Below are positions 9,378 through 20,817 of a stretch of DNA of 64,000 bases, piece after piece. This stretch comes from Bradysia coprophila (Eukaryota; Arthropoda; Insecta; Diptera; Sciaridae): contig NW_023503423.1 of the NCBI RefSeq assembly GCF_014529535.1, positions 8,517,340-8,581,339 of the forward strand, read 5' to 3'. The notes beneath the pieces are model-generated. The model was not told where the DNA came from. It was given only the letters and a program-made list of their open reading frames with translations, and searched no databases. How positions within the stretch are numbered: the first letter of the stretch is position 1; every line of letters starts with the position of its first letter. The translations under genes were made by a program, and so were the position numbers.

Positions 9378-11339
9378 ATGGGCAAAATGAATACGAATAT
9401 TTCGCCAATCAACAATGCCAAATACAATCATGTACCACTAAGTGCGCGTTTGGAAAATCTTGTTGGTAACAAGTATCGTTCGGACTTTACCTTCATAATT
9501 GAAGACGACAATGTTGAAATACCTGCACACAAATTGATTGTGGCGTTGGCCAGTCCAGTTCTTGAAAGAATAATGTACGGAAATGAAACATTTCGTGCAG
9601 CAGATAGTATCAAAGTAGATGCCATAAGTAAAGAATCTTTCATGCAAATTTTACATTACATTTACACGGACAGAATCCATATCAACGATGATAATGTCTT
9701 TGAAATTTTGCATAAATCAAACTATTTTGGATTGCCAGGAATTGAAATAAAATGTCTTGAACATTTGGAAGAATCTCTGGATGCATCGACAGTACCATGG
9801 ATTTATCATCAATTGTTTTACGTCTTTCCAACGTGTAAACTTTTACGAAAGTGCCTACAGTACATCCGAATCCAACCATTGCAATTTTTTGCTTCCGAAT
9901 ATTTCGAAAAGATAAGTGTTGATGAGCTGAAGTCAATTCTTCAAATGGATGCAATAAACTGCACTGAAGTCGACTTATTTGAAGCTGTGATCAAGTTATC
10001 CAGAGCTCATTGTGCTGCTATCGGCCTAGAACCCACTGGACCTAATCAACGAAAAGTTCTAGATGGAGTCGAAAAGTTTTTGCGATTACAATCGCTTAGC
10101 GAAGTTGAATTTGACAAATGTCTTGAAATTCAAAGTGATTTCTATTCATCAACTGAAATCGAAAGAATAAGGGCGGACATCCGAAACCATGTTCCGACGA
10201 TAATAAAGAGGAAACGACATACCTATGAAGGTAAACGTCGTACTCGTGCTACAACAAAAAAAAAAATATTTAAAAAAAAATTCCAGGCACGCGATAGCAA
10301 CACGTTTCAAATTTTGTAAATTGTAGATGCTGTTTGGACGATAATTCCTGATGGCGGAGAAATTCCACCGAATATCTTCTATTCTGGCAATCATGATTTC
10401 ATACGTCGCTATTTCAACGAAGACATGGGACAACAAGTTTATAGGTTCGATCATAAGTTCGCGTTCGGTTTGTCTATTGTAAGATCACTTCCTGAATTTT
10501 TTAAAATTATTAAATTATCCATCTGACGATTTAAACCAAATGAAATTTAAGGGCAACCTAGAAGTGTTATGCGGCAGTGGATATGAATGGCGAGAATGTG
10601 TGGGTGGTGAGATTCCGATTGGTGCCGTATCTATTTATCCAAAGGGTTCGGATCCAGTGTTTATAGCGCGAGAACATGGGAATATGCGCCAAATTGGACC
10701 AGCATATATGAATGGTAAAATGGCTTATTGGACTGACTCTCATAGTTTTCATGAAAGAACTGAATTTGAAATTTTAGTTGCGAGTAATGTTAAAAGTCGT
10801 AAGTTAGATGACGAAGCATTTTCAATCGAAATTTTAGTTTTGAAACTCAAAAATCAATTCGATTTTCAGCATACAACGGAAATGGAGCTCCTGAGGACGC
10901 AATTTTAATTGGTTATGATGATAACAATTTCAAAACATACTTGGGAAGGGCCTGGTTTCGTAACGATCTGCTACCTGCGAAATTGATATTACAACTCGGT
11001 GCGTTTGTACCATACGGTACGGTGGAAGAAAAGGTTGCCGAATTCGATTTTGTGCGCATGGATACCGGAACATATGAATGGAAAGAAAGCAGAGATGGAG
11101 AAGTACCGACAAACGCAGTTGTTGGAGGTGTTACAACAGACGGAGAAGATTTATTTTTCGGTCGTGTTTTGCATGGCGGAAACTATATTCCCGGGAAGAT
11201 TCATCAATCGCATGGGGTTTTATATGTCCCATACAGGGGTCAAGAGCTCAATTTTCGCATATATGAGGTTTTAGTTCATGTGAAGAGTGATAGCGAAATG
11301 TCAACCGCATTAGACTTAAGTTATGGTCACAAAATGTAA
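9378..11339 (+). CDS. BTB-BACK protein fused to DM9 repeats
   Basis: Four exons (9378-10230, 10327-10478, 10552-10798, 10870-11339) encode 573 residues in one frame. I start at the first ATG (MGKMNTNIS). Residues about 25-135 are a BTB/POZ domain (RSDFTFII, PAHKLIVALASPV, FMQILHYIYT) and about 140-260 a BACK domain, as in BTBD3/BTBD6-type cullin-3 adaptors. After a basic linker (KRKRH), exons 2-4 encode two pairs of DM9 repeats. Typical motifs are GYEWRE, GGEIPIGAV, GRAWF, GEVPTNAVVGG, FFGRVLHGG and YEVLV. Known BTB-BACK proteins of this type end in a PHR domain; here DM9, a pathogen/lectin-linked fold, takes that place. If intron 1 is retained, the protein ends at 10319 with a Lys/Arg-rich tail. 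Function is inferred: substrate adaptor of a ubiquitin ligase with a DM9 recognition part. Confidence 0.8.
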
Positions 11340-11599
11340 ATTTGTTAATCGAAAATATTTAACAGTTTCAAGAAAAACTGACTTTTAAGTGCTATAATCT
11401 AGGTCCTTGACTCGTTTCTCTCTTCTTTAAAGAAGTTAAAGGAAAAAAGGAAAAAATACCACTTTTACCACTCTACTTGCACTTCCAGCTCACAATCTAT
11501 TATCAACAAGTAAAAAACATTCAAGAAGATTTGTCTACTTTTCGGAAGGCAGTCAATTTGTGAGCTACCAATACCCTCTCTAGCAATCAAACTTCATTT
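11340..11599. other. 3' flank of the BTB-DM9 gene
   Basis: AT-rich stretch without a supported feature. It contains a GAAG/CTTC-rich patch near 11415-11450, and no clear AATAAA signal was found close to the stop. Confidence 0.35.
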
Positions 11600-11946
11600 G
11601 ACGCAGTCAAAATACCACCCTATTTTGACAAATTTGACACTCAGCAATTCGTTGAATCAAATAATTTGTTGCTCGACGTTCGTGAGTGACCTGTTTGATT
11701 TTGCTTCCGATTGGTTTCAATAATTGTAAGCCCGTTTTACCAATGACGCCTGATGTTTCGGATGTAATTGGGACGAAAATAAATTGATCCATTAAAGCCT
11801 GTAGTGGTCAAATTTCTTGTCTTCCGCTTGTTAGGCTGCATAAGCACGATCACGTGACGTTCTATCGACATAGAATTTTGCAGAGGTGTCAGCACATGAG
11901 TAATCCCAAAGTAAGGAGTTTCAATTGGATTTTTATACTTTCGCAT
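11600..11946 (-). mobile_element. Small retroelement-like coding relic
   Basis: Minus-strand reading frames contain FVPITSETSGVIGKTGLQLL and HERRATNYLIQR. They resemble, from memory, a conserved motif near the C-terminus of some retroelement proteins (P-I..ET.G..G, later a TGxxR..xFLxQR-like part). The piece is short and decayed, with no recognisable ends. The family is not assigned. Confidence 0.35.
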
Positions 11947-12308
11947 CTCATTCGGGAAGCGAAATAGTTATTTATGTCACAAGGACCGTTCACTTTCGCG
12001 TGACGTATGAAGTTTTTCATGCTTGTTAAAAATGTCAATTTTGAGGGGCGAACGTTTACTTTCATCCTTCAGAAAGCTGTACTGAACAAAATTTCGGCTG
12101 GACCGAGGTGGCTGTTATGATTTCATACAGACATTTAATTACCATTGAAATCGTTGGTATATTGAAAGGAAAAATACGACAATAGATCAGTGTCAAATAA
12201 CGGTTTCTTCTCTCAAAATAGTGTCAAATGAGTTGTCAATTTCACCAAGCTAACCTCAAACAATGACAACTCCATATAAATTTTTAGTGCTTTTTTCCAT
12301 AAGAAATA
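11947..12308. other. Gene-less spacer
   Basis: No reading frame or repeat could be supported between the relic and the foldback array. Confidence 0.35.
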
Positions 12309-13500
12309 GCAGCAGAGATGTTTACCGTTTGAGAGCTACGCACCGAATGACGAAATTAGTCTGCCTGCTTGCCTATTTATAACTCAAATATTTGGTAGTT
12401 GACTACCACGTTGGTAAATTGCAATGCTACTATGAGCAAACCAACACCAGGTAAATCAATTATTATTTGTTATCTGGTAACCAATCGCTCATAGCAGACA
12501 TTGCATTTTGAAAGTTTGGTAGTTGTTGGTAGTTGGACCCCCAAAATATTTAGCAGCAGAGATGTTTACCGTTTGAGAGCTACGCACCGAATGACGAAAT
12601 TATTCCGACTGCTTGCCTTTTTATAACTCAAATATTTGGTAGTTGACTATCACGTTGGTAAATTGCAATGCTACTATGAGCAAACTAACACCAGGCAAAT
12701 CAATTATTATTTGTTATCTGGTAACCGATCGCTCATAGCAGACATTGCAATTTGAAAGTTTGGTAGTTGTTGGTAGTTGGATCGCCAAAATATTTAGTAG
12801 CAAAGATGTTTCTTCCTCGAAAGATGCACACCGACTGATGAAATTATTCTGCCTGCTGGTCTATTTGTAAATCGAGTATTTGGTAGTTGACTACCAAAGT
12901 GGTAGTTGACTACCAAAGTGGTAGTTGACTACCAAACTCATACGGAGGTTGTAGAGATGTTTAATGTTTGAAAGCTGCACACCGACTGATGATATTAATC
13001 GGCTCGCTTGCTTATTTATAAATCGAAAATTTGGTAGTTGAATACCGAAGTGGTACTTGAATGAATACCAAGCTGGCAATAAACAGAAATTAAAAAAAAA
13101 ATGAAATAAAACCTGACCAGTCAACTAGCATTTTGGTATCCAGCTACCAACTACCAATTATTGTAGTTATAAATAGACAAGCAGGCAGAATAATTTCATC
13201 AGTCGTTGTGCATCTCTCGAACAGTAAACATCTCTACGAAATCTTTGTAAAATTAGTCAACTATCATTTTGGTATCCAGCTATTAACTACCAACTACCAA
13301 TTATTGGAGATATAAATAGACAAGCACGCAGAATAATTTCATCAGTCATTGTGCATCTCTTGAACAGTAAGCATCTCTGCAATATCTTTGTAAAATTGGT
13401 AGTCAACTATTATTTTGGTATCCAGCTACCAATTACCAACTACCAATTATTGGAGTTATAAATAGACAAGCAGGCAGAATAATTTCATCAGTCGTTGTGG
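12309..13500. mobile_element. Second foldback-like element: opposed tandem arrays
   Basis: The left part has 244-bp direct repeats starting at 12309, 12553 and 12797, then a shorter copy near 12949. Each contains GCAGAGATGTTTACCG-like sequence, a TATTTATAA segment and the palindromic GGTAGTTGACTACC. After a centre near 13090 the same motifs run in reverse (TAACTACCAA, TATAAATAGACAAGCAGGCA, GAATAATTTCATCAGTCG) in units of about 143 bp to 13500. The whole can fold back on itself. No transposase frame. Exact ends and target duplication were not resolved. Confidence 0.72.
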
Positions 13501-14149
13501 AAAGTTTCGATTAGGGATAGGTGGTTGGGAACGATGGTGAGATTCAAAAACGATGGTGAGATTCAAAAAGAAAAAGAAAAAAGACTCACTAGGCGTTAGC
13601 CGGTACTATTCTTGTTGTAATATTTTGGTTAGCTTTGTGAAAATTACAGCTCATTTGACATCTCAAACGACATTGACAATGATCTATTTCCTAATGGAAC
13701 TGTATCCTTGACATTACTCCAGGTAAGGGGCATATCTTCATGCTACTGTGAACTGACTTCCACACCCGTTTTTCTTTAATGGTATGTACATTTTCAAGAT
13801 CATTCATCGTTCCAAAAAGCTAGTGTACAGTGTACACCACTGTACACACAGTTGCAGTCTGTTCGACTCGAATTTTGAAACGAATTCAGTTTTGATACTT
13901 CTTTGGTACCTCATCTACTCTAATTTATATGTGCGTTCGTGTATGTGTGTGTTAAAATTGAATAAGTGATTATTGTCAATGAAGACCACTCTCAAATTGC
14001 TCACCAGCTGTTTGTTGTCAACAACCAAAAAAACTTCCTTCTATTTCGAAATGTCTTGACTAAAATGACAATCCAATCGAAGTATACAAACCATTGTGTC
14101 GTGTGTATCTTTTCAAAGTAGTTTTTAGCAACAATCCTGAAACGTAAAC
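13501..14149. other. Upstream region of the zinc-finger gene
   Basis: Contains a short direct duplication (AACGATGGTGAGATTCAAAA near 13530-13568) and a GTGTACAGTGTACACCACTG patch near 13820. It presumably holds the promoter and 5' leader of the gene starting at 14150. No coding frame is supported. Confidence 0.4.
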
Positions 14150-15174
14150 ATGGATGAAGAAGTCGAACAAATAAACGTGGAGCCCGAATTTTCCTTTAAT
14201 CCTTTCGAGGATTGCGATGAGGGTAACCCGCAAAAAATCGATACCGCCACCGATGCACTAAATTTGTTTACCTACACAAAGTCTGGTAAAAAGCAGACGG
14301 ATAACAATACGAAAAAGTGCATTTATTGCAACAAGTTCTACAGGAAGAAATACATGGCCACTCATCTGAGGGTAAGAGTTAACCAATTTCGGTTGATCCA
14401 AAAGAAAATATTTTAATCGAATGATTCTTCAACTGACCTGTCTATCGTCTTTTAGACACATAGTGGAGAAAAACCCGTGAGTATGAAAACTGGGAAGCCA
14501 GGTGCTCGTTTACCATCCTTGCCGTCAACTGACGACTGGAAGAAAAATCCTTTTTTGTTGTGTTGTATCGTCATTTTTCACCTATCCTCCTGTCATCTGC
14601 TTTGTGAATGTCCAAATTTGGTGGATTTTACCGATATTGTACCGATTCAGTAGTCCAAATGTTATCAGTTTGTAAGAAGAAAATCAAGCACCTGGCCTTC
14701 AACAACAACAACAACGACAGGTGAAATAATTTGTTGGTAAAATTACAATCTTTCCAGTACAAATGCTACTGGCAGGCCGAAAGCGGAGCTGAATGTGGAA
14801 AATGTTTTCTACGCCTCGAACATCTACAACGGCACGAAAGAGTGCACGATGGATTAAAACTGCACAAATGTGATGTTTGTGATAAGGGATTCTCACGCCG
14901 AGATCATCTGAAGAAACACATTTTAATACACACAGGCATCAAGCCGTACTGTTGCCAGGTAATTTCCTGTCAAACAATTACGCAGAATAACCCAATTAAC
15001 TAAAATCAATCTGTGCAACAGGTGTGCTTGAAGACATTCGGCCGTCCCGATCACTTGCGGAAGCACATACAAACACATCTGAAGGATGAAGCTGATCTCA
15101 AATTTACGCTGACGATGTGTGAAGACGAACCGATTATTCAAAGCGAACATGCCGACGATGATGATGATGATTGA
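14150..15174 (+). CDS. C2H2 zinc-finger protein with four fingers
   Basis: Four coding exons (14150-14371, 14456-14476, 14758-14958, 15022-15174) give 198 residues. An acidic N-terminus ([14 protein letters not shown]) is followed by four C2H2 fingers: [59 protein letters not shown] and [18 protein letters not shown]. The tail ends in five consecutive Asp. Exon 2 is a 21-nt micro-exon coding only THSGEKP, the classic inter-finger linker. Exon 3 could begin at 14758 (YKC...) or about 18 bp further in, after CTGGCAG; both keep frame. An AATAAA at 15220 fits the 3' end. Likely a nuclear DNA-binding regulator; targets unknown. It meets the dehydratase gene tail to tail. Confidence 0.8.
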
Positions 15175-15497
15175 GGAAGAGATTTTTCCAGTTCGACGTT
15201 CAGAACTCCGAACTGGAGCAATAAATTATTTTTGTGTTAATCAGTGTCACCGGAATTATTATTTCATCTAACGACGGCGGATATAGTAGGAATGTGGCGA
15301 ACTGTTTAGCTCATGAAGATTGTCAGGAGTACCCGATGAAGAAGAAGAAATTAACAAAACGAAAGTGTAACCTCCTGTGAGTCAGTTAGTGCCGCCTTTT
15401 CCATGTGGACACATTGACCAAAAGTCCCTGGAAATTAAAAAAATTTGAATTCCATGGGATTCCAATTTATTGTCAGAGATCAGTCAAAGGCAAGAAC

Positions 15498-17732
15498 CTA
15501 TTCCATTGTGGCGCATTTAAGCGGTGAATCGTTAAATTCTACTTCTCCATAGTGTTCTCGTAACAGCTTTTTAAAATATTCGGTATGTTCGTAGTCACGC
15601 GTCTCGCAAATTACTTTCAACTGAAAAGACGAAACAGCCAAGGTCGCCATCTGAATAAAAGTCTAGCGAAGGAACTACCAAATTCAATACCTCAATATTA
15701 TGGATACTCTTGCAGAATTGCCGCTCTTGTACAAGTTGGGTAATAGAAACACCAGCCGCACTTGTTAGGGAACACAATTCGGTTAGACTTCCCGGCTTAT
15801 CACTGACTGTCACACAGAACCTGGAGGCAACGATTCGAACTCATTTTTTTTCGCAATTGAAAGTTTGTGGAATTACCTTAGTAGTCGTCCTACTGCTACC
15901 AATCCACGTTCGATACAACGGCCAAAAATGTTTGAGTCAATGTTACCGCCGCAAAGAATCACAGCCACACTATAAATCGAACGAAATTAATTCGGAGAAA
16001 TTCAAGCAAAAAATTGCCGCGAAAAATTACTTTTTATTTTTGAACTCATCCATCTGTCCGGATAGGATGGCTCCAAGACCAGCCGCAGCTGGAAACGAAA
16101 TTCGGTGGCGTTAATTATAAGTGGATATTAGTGTAAGGACGAACAGAGCTCCGGGCTTCAACAAGGCTCTTTTATAACTACAAAACGGGGAGAGGAGTTT
16201 TCGGGCCACCGTTTGTGTGGCGACACGAATAGGAAAAAATGCGTAATATACCGAATCAGATAAAGTGAATGTGATTTATGACCGGTATGATCTTTCGCAC
16301 CAAGGAACGCAAAATGCGAATGCAATGGGCAAATGGGTTGAAATGAGTAACTGTCATATCGCAACCTGCAGGCACACAGGATGGACGAAGATCAATGCAA
16401 CCCATGACAATCAGCGAATATTAGTGGTACTCAGCTTGAAAAATGTAAAACTTACCGGCGCCTTCCACCACCGATTTTTCCAGTTCGACTAACTGCAGCA
16501 TTGCTGGATGAATCCACTCTTCCTTAATTACAATCATTTTATCTACCAATGGTTGTGCGGTCGCAAAAGCATTGTATCCTACAGTTGGAACGACAAGCCC
16601 ATCAGCAAGACTCGGTGAAGTGGGTGTATAGATCGGTTTGCCATGGGCAAGAGCATTGGTAAAGCCTTGAGAGTTTTCGGTTTCTACTCCCTGAGACAAA
16701 ATATTCGAAATTTAAACGAAACGGATCGATGGTGCTTCTTACAATAATTTTGACGTCCTTCAGTAACGCTTTAGCTGCCGTTGCTACTCCGGCTATTAGT
16801 CCACCTAAAACGAAGTTTTGATGAAGCAAACTTTCTTAAATTGATAAAAAGGTTATCATAACACACCTCCTCCAACCGGCACAACTATTGCATCGATATG
16901 ATCTTCCATCTGTGCGACGATTTCCATGCCAACAGTTCCTTGGCCAGCAATAATATGTGGATGATCGTATCCGTTGATGTAAGTCATTCCCTTCTCTTTT
17001 GCAAGAAACTTGGCGTGACTTAGTGCTTCAGCCATATCGTTTCCCTGGTTGATTGCAAAGCTTGGAATCATGACGGTAAGCGGGTGAAAGTGAAGTCCGG
17101 TGAGTCTTACGTGAATAATGACATTGGCTCCAAAGTTTCTACATCTCTTTATTTTATTGTGCGGAGCGGCATGGGGCATCACCACAGTGCACGGAATGTT
17201 CAATCGTTTCGAATGGTAACTCATCCCCTATGCAACGACTGAAGCTAGCCAAATGATTTTTTTTTTAAATTGCAGAATTTTACCTGCGAATGATTACCGA
17301 GAGAGGCTGCTACCACACCCTTCTTTTTCTGTTCCTCACTTAGCATGGTAAGAGCATAGAGTGCACCGCGTTCCTTAAAACTTAACACAGAGAATTTCCG
17401 AATGTGATTTAAGGAATCAAGAATTGTCTCTATTCATAGAGCTTTTACCTGCCAGTGTACTGTAAGAATTCCTTTTTGAAGTACACATTCATTCCCAATA
17501 CTTCGGACAGTTTGGATTTCTGTTACGATCGTCAATTTAGTATGAGATTTAGCTAAAGAAAATTTCGGATTGAGCTTACCGTAAATGGTGTTGGCTTAGT
17601 GCATTCGCTAACAACAGCGAACGCTTTTTGAACATCTTCGAATGAAATTTTTCGTGGATTTTCCGGCAAGCAATAAATATCTTTAATCGTCTCGGACGAT
17701 GTAGACTCAACGTTTACTTTATCTGCTGACAT
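15498..17732 (-). CDS. L-threonine/L-serine dehydratase (ammonia-lyase) with ACT domain
   Basis: Eleven exons (17732-17580, 17519-17449, 17380-17284, 17227-17111, 17044-16867, 16804-16743, 16690-16456, 16088-16031, 15969-15877, 15820-15691, 15620-15498) total 1317 nt, 438 residues. This is a fold-type II PLP enzyme of the TdcB/IlvA/serine racemase group. The PLP lysine lies in GSFKERGA (about Lys77). The substrate loop is ASLGNHSQG, the phosphate-binding glycine loop is VPVGGGGL (about 200-207), and ILCGGNIDSNIFGR precedes a C-terminal ACT regulatory domain (TVSDKPGSLTEL). It would convert threonine to 2-oxobutyrate, or serine to pyruvate, plus ammonia, in the cytosol. The ACT domain suggests allosteric control by an amino acid. 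All key residues are present. Confidence 0.9.
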
Positions 17733-18964
17733 GGTCAGTTGCTTCGAATTTGAATGGCAAAGTTACGGATGAATTTAAAAGTGCAGCTTAGGGCCGAATG
17801 GTCAAAATCACTAATGAAACTAGGAAAATTTGAGGATTGCTATGATGGAATTTCGAAATATGAAAATGATTTTTGTTCAAGGCCTTACATTCTCATTTTA
17901 CTTGCTGTTTTCATGGTGCCTAGAGTCCAATAAATAAGAGTGCAGTCGGTGGCAGTTAAAAGTAATATAAGTTAAAATTTCCCCCTCCAGACAAACATTT
18001 TCCCAGGGAAATTTTTTCTTTTACAAATTTTGCGACTAGTTTTGAATTTTCTTCAACAACGTTAGAATCCCAGCGAAATCAGTTGAATAGTTCGGGAAAT
18101 TCTTATCTAGCCTTGTGTATCTCGTAATTTAGCATGAAAAGTTGTATACGCATCTTTTGTGGACGGTTGATCTTAGGCACTTTCGCTTGTCGCCCACAAC
18201 AGATACGTTAATACTATTTGTGTAGAATGAAAGACTGTTATCCTGCTAAGAAGGAAACTTACTTACACCCCACTAATCAAATACACAACTTGGAACCTCG
18301 GAAGTAATATACTATTACTCAAAGGCTTGAGGTAATGTTTGGTCGGCGAGAAGTAAAGTTCACTTTACCTCCAGAGAGTAGATCATTAAAATGACCGCTG
18401 GCGTGACGATCGACGGTTCGGTTTTGTGTGCAAACCAATGACAACCAACTTTGCTTCTAAGGGAATTCCCCGTATTTAGTTCATTTGCATTCATTGGACG
18501 CACTCACTTATTCATTACTATGTGAAATTGTGAAGTTGGTTTCGATTAGTTTGCACACTTTTCCCCACCATTCCTCACGTTTCCGTCATCAGTTTCACCA
18601 AACGAAGAGATCTGTTGATAACATAACTTCTGTTCTGAGAAGGTTTTTGTAACCGCCGGACGGGCGAGAGCAATGCCATCTGTTATCATCTCTCCGTTAA
18701 CCTCAGATTTTTGAATAAAAAATATTTTTTCACTTTAAGAGTTCGTATGGATCCTAGCTCGACATTTGCTACCACAGGTAAATCTGAACTAGTCTAATGT
18801 ACAGTTAATCAAGTAAATGCAAAAAAGACATAAAAAATGGTCCAAATTTCTATAACATTTTTATTCTTAGTTTCTTTTTGTGACCACTCAACGAGAAGAA
18901 TCTTCTGAGGTTTCTCATTGATCTAGATTTGTTCAATTCAAAAAATGTATCCGCTCCGCTCCAT
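17733..18964. other. Intergenic region between dehydratase and MADF genes
   Basis: Upstream of the dehydratase start and downstream of the MADF stop. Apart from a degenerate hairpin repeat at 18131-18206, no feature is supported. Confidence 0.4.
18131..18206. repeat. Degenerate copy of the double-hairpin repeat
   Basis: GCATGAAAAG, then ATCTTTTGTGGACGG and TTAGGCACTTTCGC align collinearly with the reverse strand of the hairpin pair at 24895-25043, which reads ATCTGTTTTGGACGATTG, then TTAGGCACTTTCGCC. The far arm is mostly eroded (CCCACAACAGATAC). Confidence 0.55.
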
Positions 18965-19789
18965 TCAATCACTTTTCAAATTTTCCGGCTTCCTCAGCTT
19001 CTCCAAAATCATCTTCTGTATATCAATCTTCAATTCCATCTGAGCAAGTTCATTCAATTTACTCATCTGCAGCTGCACGTCCATCAGAAAGTAATTCAAC
19101 GAAATGAAATTACTGTCGCCCCTATGATGTGCGTGACATTGATTTTCATGCGAATGCGAAATGGTGTCTGCCTTACTGACCACTATGGTCTTGCTGGGCT
19201 CACTTTGGTCGGACGTGATCAAATGTTGCTGTTGGTCGTGCGCTGGATATGAAAGTATTACTTGATTGCTACCATGAATTGAATGGTTCGTTGTTTCAGC
19301 ATTCGATGCATCCATTATCCTGCACAAAGTGAAATTTTTGCTATCACTTTCCATGTAAGTGGTTGACTCGGTTTCGTCGACTTCATCACTGTCCTCGGAG
19401 CAGTTACTTCTCGTACTGTCGTTGTTAGTGCTCACTTCCATGTGCGGAATGACGAACTGTAGCGGTTCATAAAATTGCCAGTGGACGCTTTTTCGCTTTC
19501 TAGCGATATTTTGTAGGAGAATTCGTCGCTGTTGTATCCGTAGGGTGGACCATTTTCGTTTGCATTCTTTTGCTGCAATTCAAGCGGAAAATTATTTATT
19601 TTTCCGATAATGTTTTGGATTGAAATCGTGTCGTGGAGTCACTTACGTGATTTATTTTGCAGAATTTCAGAGATCTTTTCCCATGCAGCGTTTTTCTTTT
19701 GATTTTTGTTGTAGTCGGCGTCCTTTCTATCGTATAGAAAAGCATTCGATTTGACAAAGTCGATCATTGTGAGTGTCTCTTCGAACAGC
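18965..19789 (-). CDS. MADF domain protein with BESS-like tail
   Basis: Two exons are visible (19789-19647 and 19572-18965). The usable ATG at 19767 gives 242 residues (121 + 608 nt). The sequence upstream of it (LFEETLT) is also open and the exon has an acceptor, so a 5' coding exon may be missing. A MADF (Myb/SANT-like) DNA-binding domain spans the start: IDFVKSNAFLYDRKDADYN, AAWEKISEIL, KECKRKWSTLRIQQRR. A Ser/Asp-rich linker follows. The C-terminal FLMDVQLQMSKLNELAQMEL resembles the BESS protein-interaction motif that often pairs with MADF in flies. Probably a nuclear transcription regulator; targets unknown. Confidence 0.75.
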
Positions 19790-19828
19790 CTAAAAACGAA
19801 TAAATTAACAGTAAACTTTCACAAACGC

Positions 19829-19876
19829 CTAATCATCTGTTATCGACAGTAAAGACAAAAATAAGCGACGATCTGC
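19829..19876. repeat. Short dispersed repeat (CATCTGTTATCGACA type), copy 1
   Basis: The block ATCATCTGTTATCGACAG with downstream AAATAAGCGACGATCT recurs at 40981-41036 and 60050-60112. No ends or target duplications were found, so the element type is unknown. Confidence 0.45.
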
Positions 19877-20817
19877 AGTTAATATCGGTATTATATAGAA
19901 ATTATTGACAAGATTTGCTATCTATCAAGCAATTGGCGATACTTGGCGAGCAATGGAAGTAGTAGATTCAAGATTATATCGCGTTACGCGTGAAAATCAA
20001 CCGAACGATTGACGGGAAATCAAATGGTAGATTACGAGCTTGACGACTCGTCAATGACGAGTGAGTTTTAATATTGAAAATTCATTTGGGATGCATGGTT
20101 TGCTCATAGTTTTAAAGTCGCCCTCCGCTTCTCATGTACCTACATCAAGGAAACGGTAGGAGTTGTTGTTCGCACGTCTCTATTCCCCGAGAATTGAAAT
20201 CATCAGGAATTTCGTTTCCCGAGGAAGTGCAATCACAGAAGAATCACACTTCCTGGAGAGCTACGATTTCCATCAAATCATGATACGCTTGGTATTACAA
20301 CTACCTGACTCGCTCACCAAATAACAACACCCTCGGATATAAGTTTCTTTTTAAAAACTTTGCCGCTTCTTTCTTAAACCATCATAAAGGTTCCAACTAA
20401 ATTGTTTACACTCATTGAGAGCCAGAGCACTGACACCCAGATCGACAGAAGAATCAAGTCTTTACTTCACACATTTAATAACATAAAATCTACTAACCAT
20501 TGAGACTGACCGTATGTCGTCTGGCTGTGGTTGCTACTAGAATTACTTTCTAGTTTGATGTCCATTTCTATTCTAATAATTTTCAAAGAAATCGAAATTC
20601 TCTTAAAGAACGAGCAACACACCAAGAAATATTTTGATTTTGACATAAGGTGGGACCACTTTTTCAATGATTGTAAACCATGCGTCAACTTTGACAACAA
20701 CAGTGATACTGCGTACTGTAAGCGCACAGCCGTATTATTGTTTACTCCATAAACATCGAGAACACATTACCGGATGGTCCACGATTTTTGTGAATTCTGG
20801 TGGAACGCACAACATTA
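19877..20817. other. Divergent intergenic region (MADF / GTF3C6)
   Basis: Lies between the head of the MADF gene (minus) and GTF3C6 (plus). It probably contains both promoters and perhaps the missing first MADF exon. No frame in it could be tied to either gene. Confidence 0.4.

Noticed and set aside
15710-16114. Plus-strand 134-codon frame over the dehydratase gene
   Set aside because: It crosses conserved minus-strand exons and introns and has no domain.
18929-19252. Plus-strand frame antisense to the MADF gene
   Set aside because: Low-complexity composition and no domain; the minus strand carries the conserved MADF/BESS exons.
20467-20727. Minus-strand frame of 86 codons as a first MADF exon
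   Set aside because: It lacks a donor in the needed phase before the exon at 19789 and shows no MADF sequence.
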